A stretch of 25,048 nt of DNA from an uncultured Bacteroidales bacterium. Its GTDB lineage: Bacteria > Bacteroidota > Bacteroidia > Bacteroidales > Muribaculaceae. The position numbers and the translations under genes are program-made. Below the pieces are notes generated by a model. It searched no databases. It had not been told where the DNA came from and worked only from the letters and a program-made list of their open reading frames with translations. Each line of letters starts with the position of its first letter. The first letter of the stretch is position 1. Where the stretch lies: NCBI GenBank assembly GCA_900549375.1, contig URNY01000020.1, positions 1 through 25,048 of the forward strand, given 5' to 3'. Positions 13,554 through 22,197 of this stretch are shown in pieces.

Positions 13554-14516
13554 ATGTGGACATTTAATCCGATACTGAAAACTACTATCTGGGGCGGCGA
13601 TAAAATCGCCGGCTTCAAAGGCATTCAGACTGATCTCACCGAAATCGGCGAGAGCTGGGAGCTCTCCGGAGTCGAAGGTTCCGAATCGGTGGTGGCCGAA
13701 GGCCCCGACAAAGGGAAAACCCTCAGGCGCCTGATCGATGAATATGGAGCCCGGCTCATGGGAGAGAAGAACTTCGCCCGCTTCGGCAATCGCTTCCCGC
13801 TGCTTATCAAATTCATCGACGCGCGAGAGGACCTTTCCGTGCAGGTGCATCCCGACGACGAGATTGCCCGACGCCACGGTCAGCCCAACGGCAAGACCGA
13901 AATGTGGTACGTGCTCAGCTCCGAGAAGGGCGCACGCCTCGCCAACGGTTTCCGCCATCCCGCCGACCCGGCCGACTACGAGCGGCTTGTCGAGACCGGC
14001 GAGATCGAGGATGTGCTCAATTTCAATACCATCCACAAGGGCGAAACTTATTTCATACCCGCCGGCCGGGTACACGCCATCGGCAAAGGGGTTTTCGTAG
14101 CCGAGGTGCAGCAGACCTCCGACGCCACCTATCGCCTTTACGACTACCACCGCAAGGATAAGAACGGCAACGAGCGCGAACTCCACACGGCCCTCGCCCG
14201 CGAAGCCATAAACTTCAACGACACAGCCGGCAACAAGGTGGAATATACTCCCGCCATGGATATACCGGTGAACCTTGTGCGCAGCCCGTTCTTCACCACC
14301 AACCTGCTGCGCGTTGACCATGAGCTGATGCGCGACTACCGCGAATGCGACACTTTCGTGGTGATAATCGCCACCGAAGGCTCAGCCACAATCCATTGCG
14401 GCGACCGCCTGCAGAAGCTCCGCCACGGCAACACCCTCCTCATTCCCGCCTCGGCCCGCGGCATCACCATCGTCCCCGACGGCACCTTCTCCGCCCTCGA
14501 AACCTACATCAAATAG
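13554..14516 (+). CDS. manA: Mannose-6-phosphate isomerase, type I
   Basis: This 320-residue cytoplasmic zinc enzyme interconverts mannose 6-phosphate and fructose 6-phosphate, feeding mannose into glycolysis or supplying GDP-sugars for surface glycans. SVQVHPDDE (95-103) gives zinc ligands Gln97 and His99, GKTEMWYVL (113-121) gives Glu116, and IPAGRVHAIGKGVFVAEVQQ (168-187) gives His174. The start MWTFNPILKTTIWGG aligns with short cupin-type isomerases of Firmicutes and Bacteroidetes, so the ATG at 13554 is chosen. The frame is open to 13446 but the added 36 residues show no homology. The 120-base upstream gap has no clear -7 match. REP-type hairpins follow the stop. Confidence 0.93.
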   Translation: MWTFNPILKTTIWGGDKIAGFKGIQTDLTEIGESWELSGVEGSESVVAEGPDKGKTLRRLIDEYGARLMGEKNFARFGNRFPLLIKFIDAREDLSVQVHPDDEIARRHGQPNGKTEMWYVLSSEKGARLANGFRHPADPADYERLVETGEIEDVLNFNTIHKGETYFIPAGRVHAIGKGVFVAEVQQTSDATYRLYDYHRKDKNGNERELHTALAREAINFNDTAGNKVEYTPAMDIPVNLVRSPFFTTNLLRVDHELMRDYRECDTFVVIIATEGSATIHCGDRLQKLRHGNTLLIPASARGITIVPDGTFSALETYIK

Positions 14517-14546
14517 TATACTGCGCGATACAATCATGCCGCGCAC

Positions 14547-14569
14547 GTAGGGACGTGCCTCCGGCACGT
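14547..14569 (+). repeat. REP-type element, copy 2
   Basis: GTAG (14547-14550), GG, then the hairpin ACGTGCC (14553-14559), TCC, GGCACGT (14563-14569). It differs from copy 1 only in an intact innermost pair, and faces copy 3 in inverted orientation. It lies 30 bases after manA. Confidence 0.75.
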
Positions 14570-14584
14570 ATCAATGAGAAAGAT

Positions 14585-14653
14585 TGTCGCGGAGCGACAG
14601 CACGGCCTGTTAACCGCGTACAGCCGAGGGCGTTAGCCCGAGGTTGTGCGCGG
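14585..14653 (+). other. Two stem-loops between REP copies, probably RNA structures
   Basis: The first hairpin pairs TGTCGC (14585-14590) with GCGACA (14594-14599). The second is larger. CCGCGTACAGCC (14614-14625) pairs with GGTTGTGCGCGG (14642-14653) over 12 positions, using two G-T wobble pairs. Two facing GA steps (14626-14627 and 14640-14641) follow, then GGGC/GCCC around a GTTA loop. The wobbles pair only in RNA from the plus strand. It probably lies in the manA 3' untranslated region. Whether it is a mobile repeat core, a terminator aid or an independent RNA is unknown. Confidence 0.6.
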
Positions 14654-14678
14654 ATTTGCGATATACACCCTCTCTGAC

Positions 14679-14701
14679 ACATGCCGGAGGCATGTCCCTA
14701 C
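14679..14701 (-). repeat. REP-type element, copy 3 (inverted)
   Basis: On the minus strand GTAG (14701-14698) and GG precede ACATGCC, TCC and GGCATGT. Relative to copy 2 two stem positions changed together (G-C to A-T), so the hairpin is intact. With copy 2 it brackets the RNA-like stem-loops. Confidence 0.75.
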
Positions 14702-14793
14702 GTGCGAACCGTGGTGAAGGACGATTGACGGCAGCTCATTTTTTATATTAATTTTACTTAAAATTTTCAAAACGAAATATTCTTTTGCAAAAA

Positions 14794-14967
14794 TTTGCAC
14801 TAAACGAAATTTTATCTTAAATTTACCGAAAATATTTGGGAGGCGAAAGTTCGTCTCACGCCATATCATATTAAAGGTTAAATACTTCGATAGCTAATCC
14901 ACAACAATAACAAAGGCCGCGTCGGAAACGGCGCAATGCTAACCTTAGAATTAACAGAATTACCATT
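14794..14967 (+). promoter_or_regulatory. Predicted promoter and leader of the phosphoesterase gene
   Basis: TTTG (14794-14797), a 20-base spacer and TAAATTTA (14818-14825) match the Bacteroidetes promoter except for the last base. A transcript from here would have a leader of roughly 135-140 bases. The leader contains a small hairpin (GAGGCGA 14840-14846 with TCGTCTC 14851-14857, one wobble) and a GCCG/CGGC pair near 14916-14932. No known riboswitch was recognised. The AT-rich stretch 14707-14793 holds nothing else that can be supported. Confidence 0.5.
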
Positions 14968-17007
14968 ATGACAAAGAAACTGATTTGTCTATTGCGTCCC
15001 GCGCTGATTATCATGGCCTTGGGGGTCATCGCGTGCGGATGTTCCAAAGACGACGGTCCGGACGCCCCCGATTCCGGCGACAACACTGAAATCAAAATCA
15101 CCCTCCCTGCATCTGTGGATGTGGTCAAAGGACAACCCTGCACAATTACCCAGCAGAACGGAACAATCAAATCCTCCGACCTTATCTACCTTGAAAAAGA
15201 CGGTACCCTGATTGCCTGCACAATTACAGAAGCCACCGACGATCATTTCACTTTCAACCTCCCCGCGAACTTCACTTCCGGCACATACCGGATGCATGTC
15301 AAGCGCGGCGACCGCGACCGTGTCTTCTTGGGCTCGATAGTGATCAACATCGTGGAGCACTCCTTCGACCTCAAGCCGGAAACCACTGTCTACGGCGTCG
15401 TTGAGTCGGAAGAGGGTCCCCTCGCCGGTGTCGTGGTCAGCGACGGCGTGGAATGCGCCGTCACCGATGCCGACGGTATCTATCAGCTCGCCTCGAAGAA
15501 GGAGAACGGATACGTATTCGTCTCCATTCCTTCCGGTTACGAGCCCGACCGCAAGGGAGTTTTCCCCGACCATTACCGCTCGCTCATCGGCGGCGCGGCT
15601 CCGGAGAACCACTCCTTTAAATTCAAGAAAGCAGACCAGACAAACTATCGCCTCATCTTCATGGGCGATATGCACGTTGCCAACCGTTCGGTCAACAACG
15701 ACCTCGCGCAGTTCAAGGCCGTTTCGAACGACATCAACAACTATGCGAAGAGCCTCTCCGGCAAAGTCTACGGCATCACGCTCGGCGACATGACCTGGGA
15801 CCTCTACTGGTACTCTTCGAAATATAACCTCGCCGACTACGCAAAGACTATCAACGAGCAGATTCCTTCGATACCGATCTATCATACGATCGGCAACCAT
15901 GACAACGACATGAACGGCGCAGGACTCTTCGGAGGTTCGGGTGCCAAGAACCCCTTCTGCGTCAACATCGCTCCCCCCTATTATTCCTTCAACATCGGCG
16001 GCGTACACTATGTGGTGCTCGACAATATCAACACCTCGAAATATGTGCTCAACGGAGGTGAAAACAACCGCGGCGACGATATCATGGAATGCGGAAAGCT
16101 CTATGACCCCCAGTTAGCTTGGATTGCCAAAGACCTTCAGTATGTAGACAAATCCACCCCCATCGTAGTAACAATGCACGTGCCTATCCACGACTGGAGC
16201 CAGAACGCCTCCGGCTTCTCCAAGACAATGGCCGACGCCGACAAGGTTCTCTCCGCGTTCGAAGGCTACAATGTTCATTATGTCACCGGCCATACCCACC
16301 GCAGCTATAACGTTGTTCCGGAAGATGCAGTGACCGCCGGACGCAACATCTACGAGCATAACCTCTCCGCCCTCTGCTCCGACTGGTGGTGGAGCGGCAA
16401 CCTCACCCCGGGATTCCTCCAGGCCACCGACGGCACGCCTGCCGGCTACGGCGTATGGGAAGTATCGGGCAACCAGATGAAATGGATCTACAAATGCGCC
16501 GGCAAACCGGAAAGCTTCCAGTTCCGCGCCTACGACCTCAACGAGGTCAGTGTGACGCGAGCAGACTGCAAAGTGCCCGCCGCACTCTCGGCCGAATATG
16601 GAAAGATGATTCAGGATTATGACGGCAGTCAGAAAAATGTAGTGCTCATAAACGTATGGGGCATGAACTCGCGCTGGAAAGTGAGTGTGAAGACCGCCGA
16701 CGGTCAGCAGCTCGCCGTGACCCGTGTCAGCGCCTACGATCCCGTGCAGCTGGTGGCCCACACCGTGAAACGCTTCGACAAGGCCGACGCTTCCGCAAAA
16801 AGCGCTCCGATCGGAACCGTTCAGAAACGTCATCATTTCTTCAAGGCCACGGCTCCAGATGCCGACACCGACCTCGTGATCTCCGTAACCGACGAATTCG
16901 GCCACACCTGGACCGAGACGATGCAGCGCCCCATGAAATTCATCGACGGCAAAGGCTCCGACGGATATCCAAAAATTGCAGATTCCTATAAAATCAGCAT
17001 AAAATAA
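14968..17007 (+). CDS. Calcineurin-like metallophosphoesterase lipoprotein
   Basis: This 679-residue exported protein has an N-terminal hydrophobic stretch and a lipoprotein signal at Cys23 or Cys25 (VIACGCSKDD), so it is lipid-anchored. Residues about 40-220 form beta-rich modules, including a carboxypeptidase-regulatory-like repeat (VYGVVESEEGPLAGVVVSDG). The phosphoesterase core follows: GDMHV (233-237), LGDMTWD (272-278), IGNHDND (308-314), MHVPIHDW (403-410) and GHTHRS (441-446). These supply the expected two-metal ligands Asp234, His236, Asp274, Asn310, His404, His442 and His444. The C-terminal region (about 520-679) resembles the MetallophosC module found with MetallophosN in Bacteroidetes. 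The substrate, a phosphate ester or nucleotide, cannot be told. It uses host-like GC-rich codons. It ends 65 bases before susC on the same strand with no terminator between, so co-transcription is possible. Confidence 0.88.
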   Translation: MTKKLICLLRPALIIMALGVIACGCSKDDGPDAPDSGDNTEIKITLPASVDVVKGQPCTITQQNGTIKSSDLIYLEKDGTLIACTITEATDDHFTFNLPANFTSGTYRMHVKRGDRDRVFLGSIVINIVEHSFDLKPETTVYGVVESEEGPLAGVVVSDGVECAVTDADGIYQLASKKENGYVFVSIPSGYEPDRKGVFPDHYRSLIGGAAPENHSFKFKKADQTNYRLIFMGDMHVANRSVNNDLAQFKAVSNDINNYAKSLSGKVYGITLGDMTWDLYWYSSKYNLADYAKTINEQIPSIPIYHTIGNHDNDMNGAGLFGGSGAKNPFCVNIAPPYYSFNIGGVHYVVLDNINTSKYVLNGGENNRGDDIMECGKLYDPQLAWIAKDLQYVDKSTPIVVTMHVPIHDWSQNASGFSKTMADADKVLSAFEGYNVHYVTGHTHRSYNVVPEDAVTAGRNIYEHNLSALCSDWWWSGNLTPGFLQATDGTPAGYGVWEVSGNQMKWIYKCAGKPESFQFRAYDLNEVSVTRADCKVPAALSAEYGKMIQDYDGSQKNVVLINVWGMNSRWKVSVKTADGQQLAVTRVSAYDPVQLVAHTVKRFDKADASAKSAPIGTVQKRHHFFKATAPDADTDLVISVTDEFGHTWTETMQRPMKFIDGKGSDGYPKIADSYKISIK

Positions 17008-17072
17008 CCAATGGAGTTTTTTTAAACGACTTCAATCTGAAACAACACGTTTACTTCACTAATACCTACCTT

Positions 17073-20000
17073 ATGAAACAAGTCAGCAGACTAATTCTTT
17101 TGATGGTGACCCTACTGGCAGCCCTCCCCGCCTGGGCGGCGACACGCCAGGTGACGGGCACCATCACCGACGAAGCGGGCGAACCGCTGGTCGGCGCAAG
17201 CGTTATGTTGGTCAACTCCCGCACGGGATGTATGGCCGACATCGATGGCAACTTCTCGCTTCAGGTGCCCGAAGGCGCCGCCCAGCTTAAGATAGCCCTC
17301 ATCGGCTATCAGCCACAGACAGTGAAAGTGGCCGCCAACCAGAGCAATGTCAAGGTGGTTCTCAAAGAGGACTCTCAGACGCTCGACGATGTGGTCGTTG
17401 TCGGTTACGGCACGCAGAAGAAGGTGAACCTCACCGGTGCCGTGGCATCGGTCGACGGCAAGAGCTTCGAGGACCGTCCCGCAGCAACCATCTCCAACAT
17501 GCTCCAGGGCTCCGTGGCCGGTCTTAATGTGACCACCACTTCCGGTCTTCCCGGTTCGTCGCCCAAGCTCAACATCCGTGGTGAGGCCTCCATCAACGGC
17601 GGTTCTCCCCTCGTGCTGATCGACGGCTCCATCGGCGAAATCGACAATGTGAACCCCAACGACATCGAAAGCATCTCCGTACTGAAAGACGCTGCCTCCA
17701 CAGCTATTTATGGTACGCGCGCCGCCAACGGAGTCATCCTTATCACCACCAAAAACGGGAAAGGCAAACCGCAAATCTCCTATTCTTATTCGGGAGTTGT
17801 GCAGATGCCTTACAATAACCTCTCTTTCGTGAGCGACTATGCCCGCTATATGGGACTGGTGAACGAGGCTTGCGACAATGTGAATACCAAAGGCATCTTC
17901 TCGCAGGAAAGCATTGACCGCTGGAGGGCTGCTTCTGCCGATCCGAACGGGTTGAACGAGCACGGAGTACCCAATTACGTGGCTTATCCCAACACCGATT
18001 GGTTCGACGAAGTATTCGACACCGGATATTCGCAAGAGCACAACCTGTCTGTCTCCGGCAGTTCGGAGAAAGTGAAATACATGCTTTCATTGGGCTATCT
18101 TGACAATCAGGGAGTCATGAACCGCTGGAACCTCGACTCAAGTACGCAGAAAATCAATTTCCGTACCAACCTGGAAGCCAAGATAGTGAAATGGATGACT
18201 GTCGGCACCCGTCTCTACGGACAAAAGCAAGATTACGGGATGGCTAATATCAGCAACGGATTCAAGTATCTCTATCAGACCACTCCGGGTGTATACCCCG
18301 GCGAACCGAACTACTGGGGACGTGCCGCACTGGCCAGCGAAGAATCTTCCAATGCCAATAATATCTTCGGTCAGATGGCAGGAGCCACCGGTTTCAATAC
18401 CGTCTGGCGTCTCAACGCATCAGTCTACGGAATTATCACTCCCTATAAAGGGCTCAACATTGAAGGTACATTCAACTATTCGCCGACATTCACCGACAAG
18501 TCTTCTTATAGCCGCCAAAATGGTTATTGGGACTACGTCACCGACCAGCGTGTCAGTGAAAGCGCGTTGGAGAACGCTTCCATCACCAATACGAGTGCAC
18601 GCACCTGGCGTCAGAGTGCCGAAATACTGGTACGCTACAATACAACTATCAAGAAAGACCACGACCTGGGCGCACTGTTCGGATATTCCGCACAGGAATA
18701 TTACAGCAAGAGCTTTGCCGTTTCCCGTAAAGGCGCTACGGACTGGACGCTGAACGAATTAAGCACTTACGAGACGCTCGTCAGCTCTTCCAGCTCGGCA
18801 CCCGCCAAATGGGGATTGCTCTCTTATTTCGGCCGTGTCAACTACGGATATAAAGGACGTTATCTCTTCGAAGCCAACCTTCGTGCCGATGCCTCCTCCC
18901 GTTTCGGTGTGAACCAGCGTTGGGGATATTTCCCCTCGTTCTCCGGCGGATGGCGTATCTCAGAAGAATCATTCATGCAGGGAGCATCGGACTGTCTCTC
19001 TAACCTGAAACTGCGTGTTTCCTGGGGAAAGACAGGTAACAACTCAACGGGCAACTACGACTGGCAGGCAAACTACGCCACAGGCAATGTCGTAATCGAC
19101 GGTGAAGGAACCAAAGGACTGGTACGCAAGAAACTAAGCAACGACAAGCTGCATTGGGAAAGTACCGCTACCACCGACATCGGACTTGATTTCGGCTTCT
19201 TCAACAACCGCCTGACGGGTGAGATAGACTATTATAATAAGTATACTTCGGACATTCTCTACCATCCCGAACTCTATCTTTCGATGGGTGTTGTAGGCTC
19301 TGCTCCCGAGAATCTGGGTGAAGTGCGCAACCGTGGTGTTGAATTTACCCTCAACTGGAACGACCGCATCGGAAAAGATTTCGAATACCGGGTGGGTATG
19401 AACTTCTCTTTCAACGCCAATAAAGTAATGAAGTTCAAAGGCGAACTCCAGAAATACTGGACGTATGATGCGCAGGGAAACAAAGTGAGCTATGTCAATA
19501 ACTTTAGTGATGTGTCTGAATCCGGTTTCGGAGGTTACATCTGCGAAGGCCGCCAACTTGGGGAAACCTATATGTATAAGGTGTACAGAGGTTCCGGCGA
19601 AGGCTATACCGGAGGTGCGGTGGATATCCATGCGGGGCCGAAGGACGGAATGATACGTACGAAAGAAGATATGGTATGGGTGCAGGCCATGATTGACTCC
19701 GGTTATTCGTTCGGAGGAATGAAGACAGTTGCCAAAGACCAGCTTTGGTATGGTGATATACTCTATGCCGACAGCAACGGTGATATGAACTACGGCGATA
19801 CCAACGACCGGGATTTCTCCGGACACACCAGTGTCCCGAAATTCAATCTGGGTTTCAACTGTGCTTTCTCTTACAAGAACATTGATTTCTCCATGTTATG
19901 GTCGGGAGCTTTCGGGCATTACCTCAACTGGAATACGGATTACTACAACTCGACACTGGTCAGCCATGGATATGGCATTATCGAGCATATCGCCGATAAC

Positions 20001-20336
20001 CATTACTTCTTCGATCCTTCCAACCCGGACGATCCGCGTACCAACCAGTGGGGCAAATATCCCCGCCTGACATACGGTACTACCTATAATAACAGAATCC
20101 AGAGCGACTGGAACGAATATAAGGGCGACTACTTCAAGTTGAAGAATATCCAGATCGGCTATACGTTGCCGCAACGGATTTCCAGCAAGTTCTTTGTTAA
20201 TAAGCTCCGTGCTTTCGTGTCGATGGACAATATCCTGACGATCACCAGTTATCCGGGACTCGATCCGGAAATAGGAACTGCCATCGGTTATCCGTTGATG
20301 CGTCAGATCTCTTTTGGCGGACAGATTACCTTTTAA
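17073..20336 (+). CDS. SusC/RagA-type TonB-dependent outer-membrane transporter, apparently hybrid
   Basis: This 1087-residue transporter should import an oligosaccharide across the outer membrane with its SusD lid, powered by TonB. In order: signal peptide (1-23, LLAALPAWAA), carboxypeptidase-regulatory-like domain (about 25-98), TonB box region DDVVVVGYGTQKK (105-117), plug (about 118-230) with LNIRGEASINGG and LKDAASTAIYGTRAANG (204-220), then a beta-barrel to a terminal ISFGGQITF. Length is normal for SusC. The first 230 or so codons use host-like CTC, GCC, ATC and GAC. From about 17760-18000 onward CGT, GGT, AAA, TTG and GAA dominate, as in susD and the lyase genes. The shift sits at or just after the most conserved plug segment. 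No good -33/-7 promoter is visible in the 65-base gap upstream. susD follows after 29 bases. Confidence 0.93.
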   Translation: MKQVSRLILLMVTLLAALPAWAATRQVTGTITDEAGEPLVGASVMLVNSRTGCMADIDGNFSLQVPEGAAQLKIALIGYQPQTVKVAANQSNVKVVLKEDSQTLDDVVVVGYGTQKKVNLTGAVASVDGKSFEDRPAATISNMLQGSVAGLNVTTTSGLPGSSPKLNIRGEASINGGSPLVLIDGSIGEIDNVNPNDIESISVLKDAASTAIYGTRAANGVILITTKNGKGKPQISYSYSGVVQMPYNNLSFVSDYARYMGLVNEACDNVNTKGIFSQESIDRWRAASADPNGLNEHGVPNYVAYPNTDWFDEVFDTGYSQEHNLSVSGSSEKVKYMLSLGYLDNQGVMNRWNLDSSTQKINFRTNLEAKIVKWMTVGTRLYGQKQDYGMANISNGFKYLYQTTPGVYPGEPNYWGRAALASEESSNANNIFGQMAGATGFNTVWRLNASVYGIITPYKGLNIEGTFNYSPTFTDKSSYSRQNGYWDYVTDQRVSESALENASITNTSARTWRQSAEILVRYNTTIKKDHDLGALFGYSAQEYYSKSFAVSRKGATDWTLNELSTYETLVSSSSSAPAKWGLLSYFGRVNYGYKGRYLFEANLRADASSRFGVNQRWGYFPSFSGGWRISEESFMQGASDCLSNLKLRVSWGKTGNNSTGNYDWQANYATGNVVIDGEGTKGLVRKKLSNDKLHWESTATTDIGLDFGFFNNRLTGEIDYYNKYTSDILYHPELYLSMGVVGSAPENLGEVRNRGVEFTLNWNDRIGKDFEYRVGMNFSFNANKVMKFKGELQKYWTYDAQGNKVSYVNNFSDVSESGFGGYICEGRQLGETYMYKVYRGSGEGYTGGAVDIHAGPKDGMIRTKEDMVWVQAMIDSGYSFGGMKTVAKDQLWYGDILYADSNGDMNYGDTNDRDFSGHTSVPKFNLGFNCAFSYKNIDFSMLWSGAFGHYLNWNTDYYNSTLVSHGYGIIEHIADNHYFFDPSNPDDPRTNQWGKYPRLTYGTTYNNRIQSDWNEYKGDYFKLKNIQIGYTLPQRISSKFFVNKLRAFVSMDNILTITSYPGLDPEIGTAIGYPLMRQISFGGQITF

Positions 20337-20365
20337 TGATGTAGAACTAAAAAACAGAATCTGAT

Positions 20366-22177
20366 ATGAAAAAGATATTAATGATTTTAACGATGGCGCT
20401 GGCGGCTACCTCCTGCATGGATATTCTCGATGTGGCTCCGGAAGACCAGATTGCAAGTGAAAACATGTGGACCACGGAAGAGCTTGCCGACAAGGGAATG
20501 GCAGGACTCTACTTCCCGTTCTATGCTACCCAACTCTCCTCTACCCAGCTTCGCCGTGCCGACGGACTGAACCGTCAGGGAATCGAAGCTATGAGCTTTG
20601 CAACCGATTATTATTCCAACAACTATCCGGTGGAACTGCTTTCGCTGGCCACCAAGCCTGCCAATGACTTTCAGGTGTGGTATGAATGGAAGTTCTGTTA
20701 CACCATTATCCATGCGTGTAACGATGCGATTGCCAATCTGCATAAAGCGGATATGAGTGCTAATAAACTGGCGCGTTACCAATGCGAAGCCCGTTTCCTT
20801 CGTGCTTGGGCGTACAATCGTCTGAATATGCTTTATCAAGGTGTCCCCGTTTATCTGGAACCTATCAATAACGAAGACTGTACCCGTGGCCAATCTTCGG
20901 TGGATGAGGTATGGCAAGTGATTCTGGATGATTTGACGTATTGCATCAACAATCCCGACTTCCCCAATAACACGCTGAATGAAAACTACGGCCGTCCTTC
21001 TAAAGGTGCCGCTTATGCTCTGCGTGGTATGGTATATATGTGGAAGAAGCAATACAAGGAAGCAGGCAACGATTTCAAAGAAGTGGAAACGTGTGGTTAT
21101 GGCTTGTGGACAGGCGAATATGCCGACTTCTTTAAATATGAAAACGAAAAGGATAAAGAAATGATCTTCTCGCTCCAGTTCAGCGAAGAAACCGGTTATT
21201 GTGATAACATTCAGCAAATGACCGGTGCCCGCGATACGTATGATGGCTGGACGGAAATAAAACCTTCCGCAGACTTTGTAGATTACTATAAGAATGCAGA
21301 CGGATCGGACTTCAAATGGTCGGAAGTAGACGGCCTGCAAGACTGGGACTTGCTGACTCCGAAACAGCGTGAAATCTTCTTCTGCCGTGACGGACTGGAA
21401 TCCATGTCCTCACAAAAGAATGCGCTTATCAAACGGGTAGGCGAAGATATCTATCAGAAATATTACCTGAACAGCGGTAATGAAGCCCGCATCAAAAAGG
21501 CGTATGACAGTCGTGACCCGCGTCTGCAACAGACCGTCGTCACTCCTTATGTGGCAGTGGACTGCTACAAACCTAATTATGCAGGAGATGCCAACCAAAT
21601 CGGTAAACAACTCCGTTGGCCGTTGAAGGAACAGGGCACGAATGGTGGAGACTTCTGGCTCGATAAACGTACTTCTGCTTTCTACTGCTATCGCAAGTAC
21701 AATGAGTTTGAGAAAGGCCGTTTGATTAGCCGGAGCCGTTGCCATACCGACTGGCCGTTGATTCGCTATACCGATGTACTGTTGCAGTATGCCGAAGCAT
21801 TGGCGCAGACCGATCAGTTGGGAGAAGCCATCCGCCTGGTGAATAAAGTGCGTACCCGTGCCCACATGCCTGCACTGACAGAGGGCGGAAGCGGCCCGTG
21901 CGCAGTGAACGGAAAGGAAGACATGCTCGAAAGGATACGTTATGAACGTCGCGTGGAATTCTGTCTGGAAGGAATCAACTTCTTCGATGAAGTACGTTGG
22001 GGAACCTACAAAGAAACCAAATTCCAGGGGAAAGACGTGAATGGCGGCAAGTCCTGGTGGGGCGATATGGTAGAGTATAACTGGTATTACACCGATTACA
22101 TGTGGCCGTGGACTGCTCCTATCTCTGAAACGCAAAAGAACCCGAACCTGACTAAACGAAGCGGTTGGGCGTATTAA
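20366..22177 (+). CDS. SusD/RagB-type glycan-binding lipoprotein
   Basis: This 603-residue surface lipoprotein should form the lid over the SusC barrel and bind the incoming glycan. The signal ends at lipobox ATSC with Cys17, followed by MDILDVAPEDQ, the usual SusD N-terminus (LD-x-x-P-x-D-x). The N-terminal TPR-like helices include ARFLRAWAYNRLNMLYQGVP (positions about 144-163). The C-terminal RagB part includes RYTDVLLQYAEAL, AIRLVNKVRTRA and YERRVEFCLEGINFFDEVRW, all strongly typical. Glycan specificity cannot be read from SusD sequence. Codon use is Bacteroides-like throughout, unlike genes before 17.7 kb. It is 29 bases after susC and 20 bases before the first lyase gene, so the genes form one operon. 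Confidence 0.93.
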   Translation: MKKILMILTMALAATSCMDILDVAPEDQIASENMWTTEELADKGMAGLYFPFYATQLSSTQLRRADGLNRQGIEAMSFATDYYSNNYPVELLSLATKPANDFQVWYEWKFCYTIIHACNDAIANLHKADMSANKLARYQCEARFLRAWAYNRLNMLYQGVPVYLEPINNEDCTRGQSSVDEVWQVILDDLTYCINNPDFPNNTLNENYGRPSKGAAYALRGMVYMWKKQYKEAGNDFKEVETCGYGLWTGEYADFFKYENEKDKEMIFSLQFSEETGYCDNIQQMTGARDTYDGWTEIKPSADFVDYYKNADGSDFKWSEVDGLQDWDLLTPKQREIFFCRDGLESMSSQKNALIKRVGEDIYQKYYLNSGNEARIKKAYDSRDPRLQQTVVTPYVAVDCYKPNYAGDANQIGKQLRWPLKEQGTNGGDFWLDKRTSAFYCYRKYNEFEKGRLISRSRCHTDWPLIRYTDVLLQYAEALAQTDQLGEAIRLVNKVRTRAHMPALTEGGSGPCAVNGKEDMLERIRYERRVEFCLEGINFFDEVRWGTYKETKFQGKDVNGGKSWWGDMVEYNWYYTDYMWPWTAPISETQKNPNLTKRSGWAY

Positions 22178-22197
22178 TCATAAAGATTTGAATAAGG

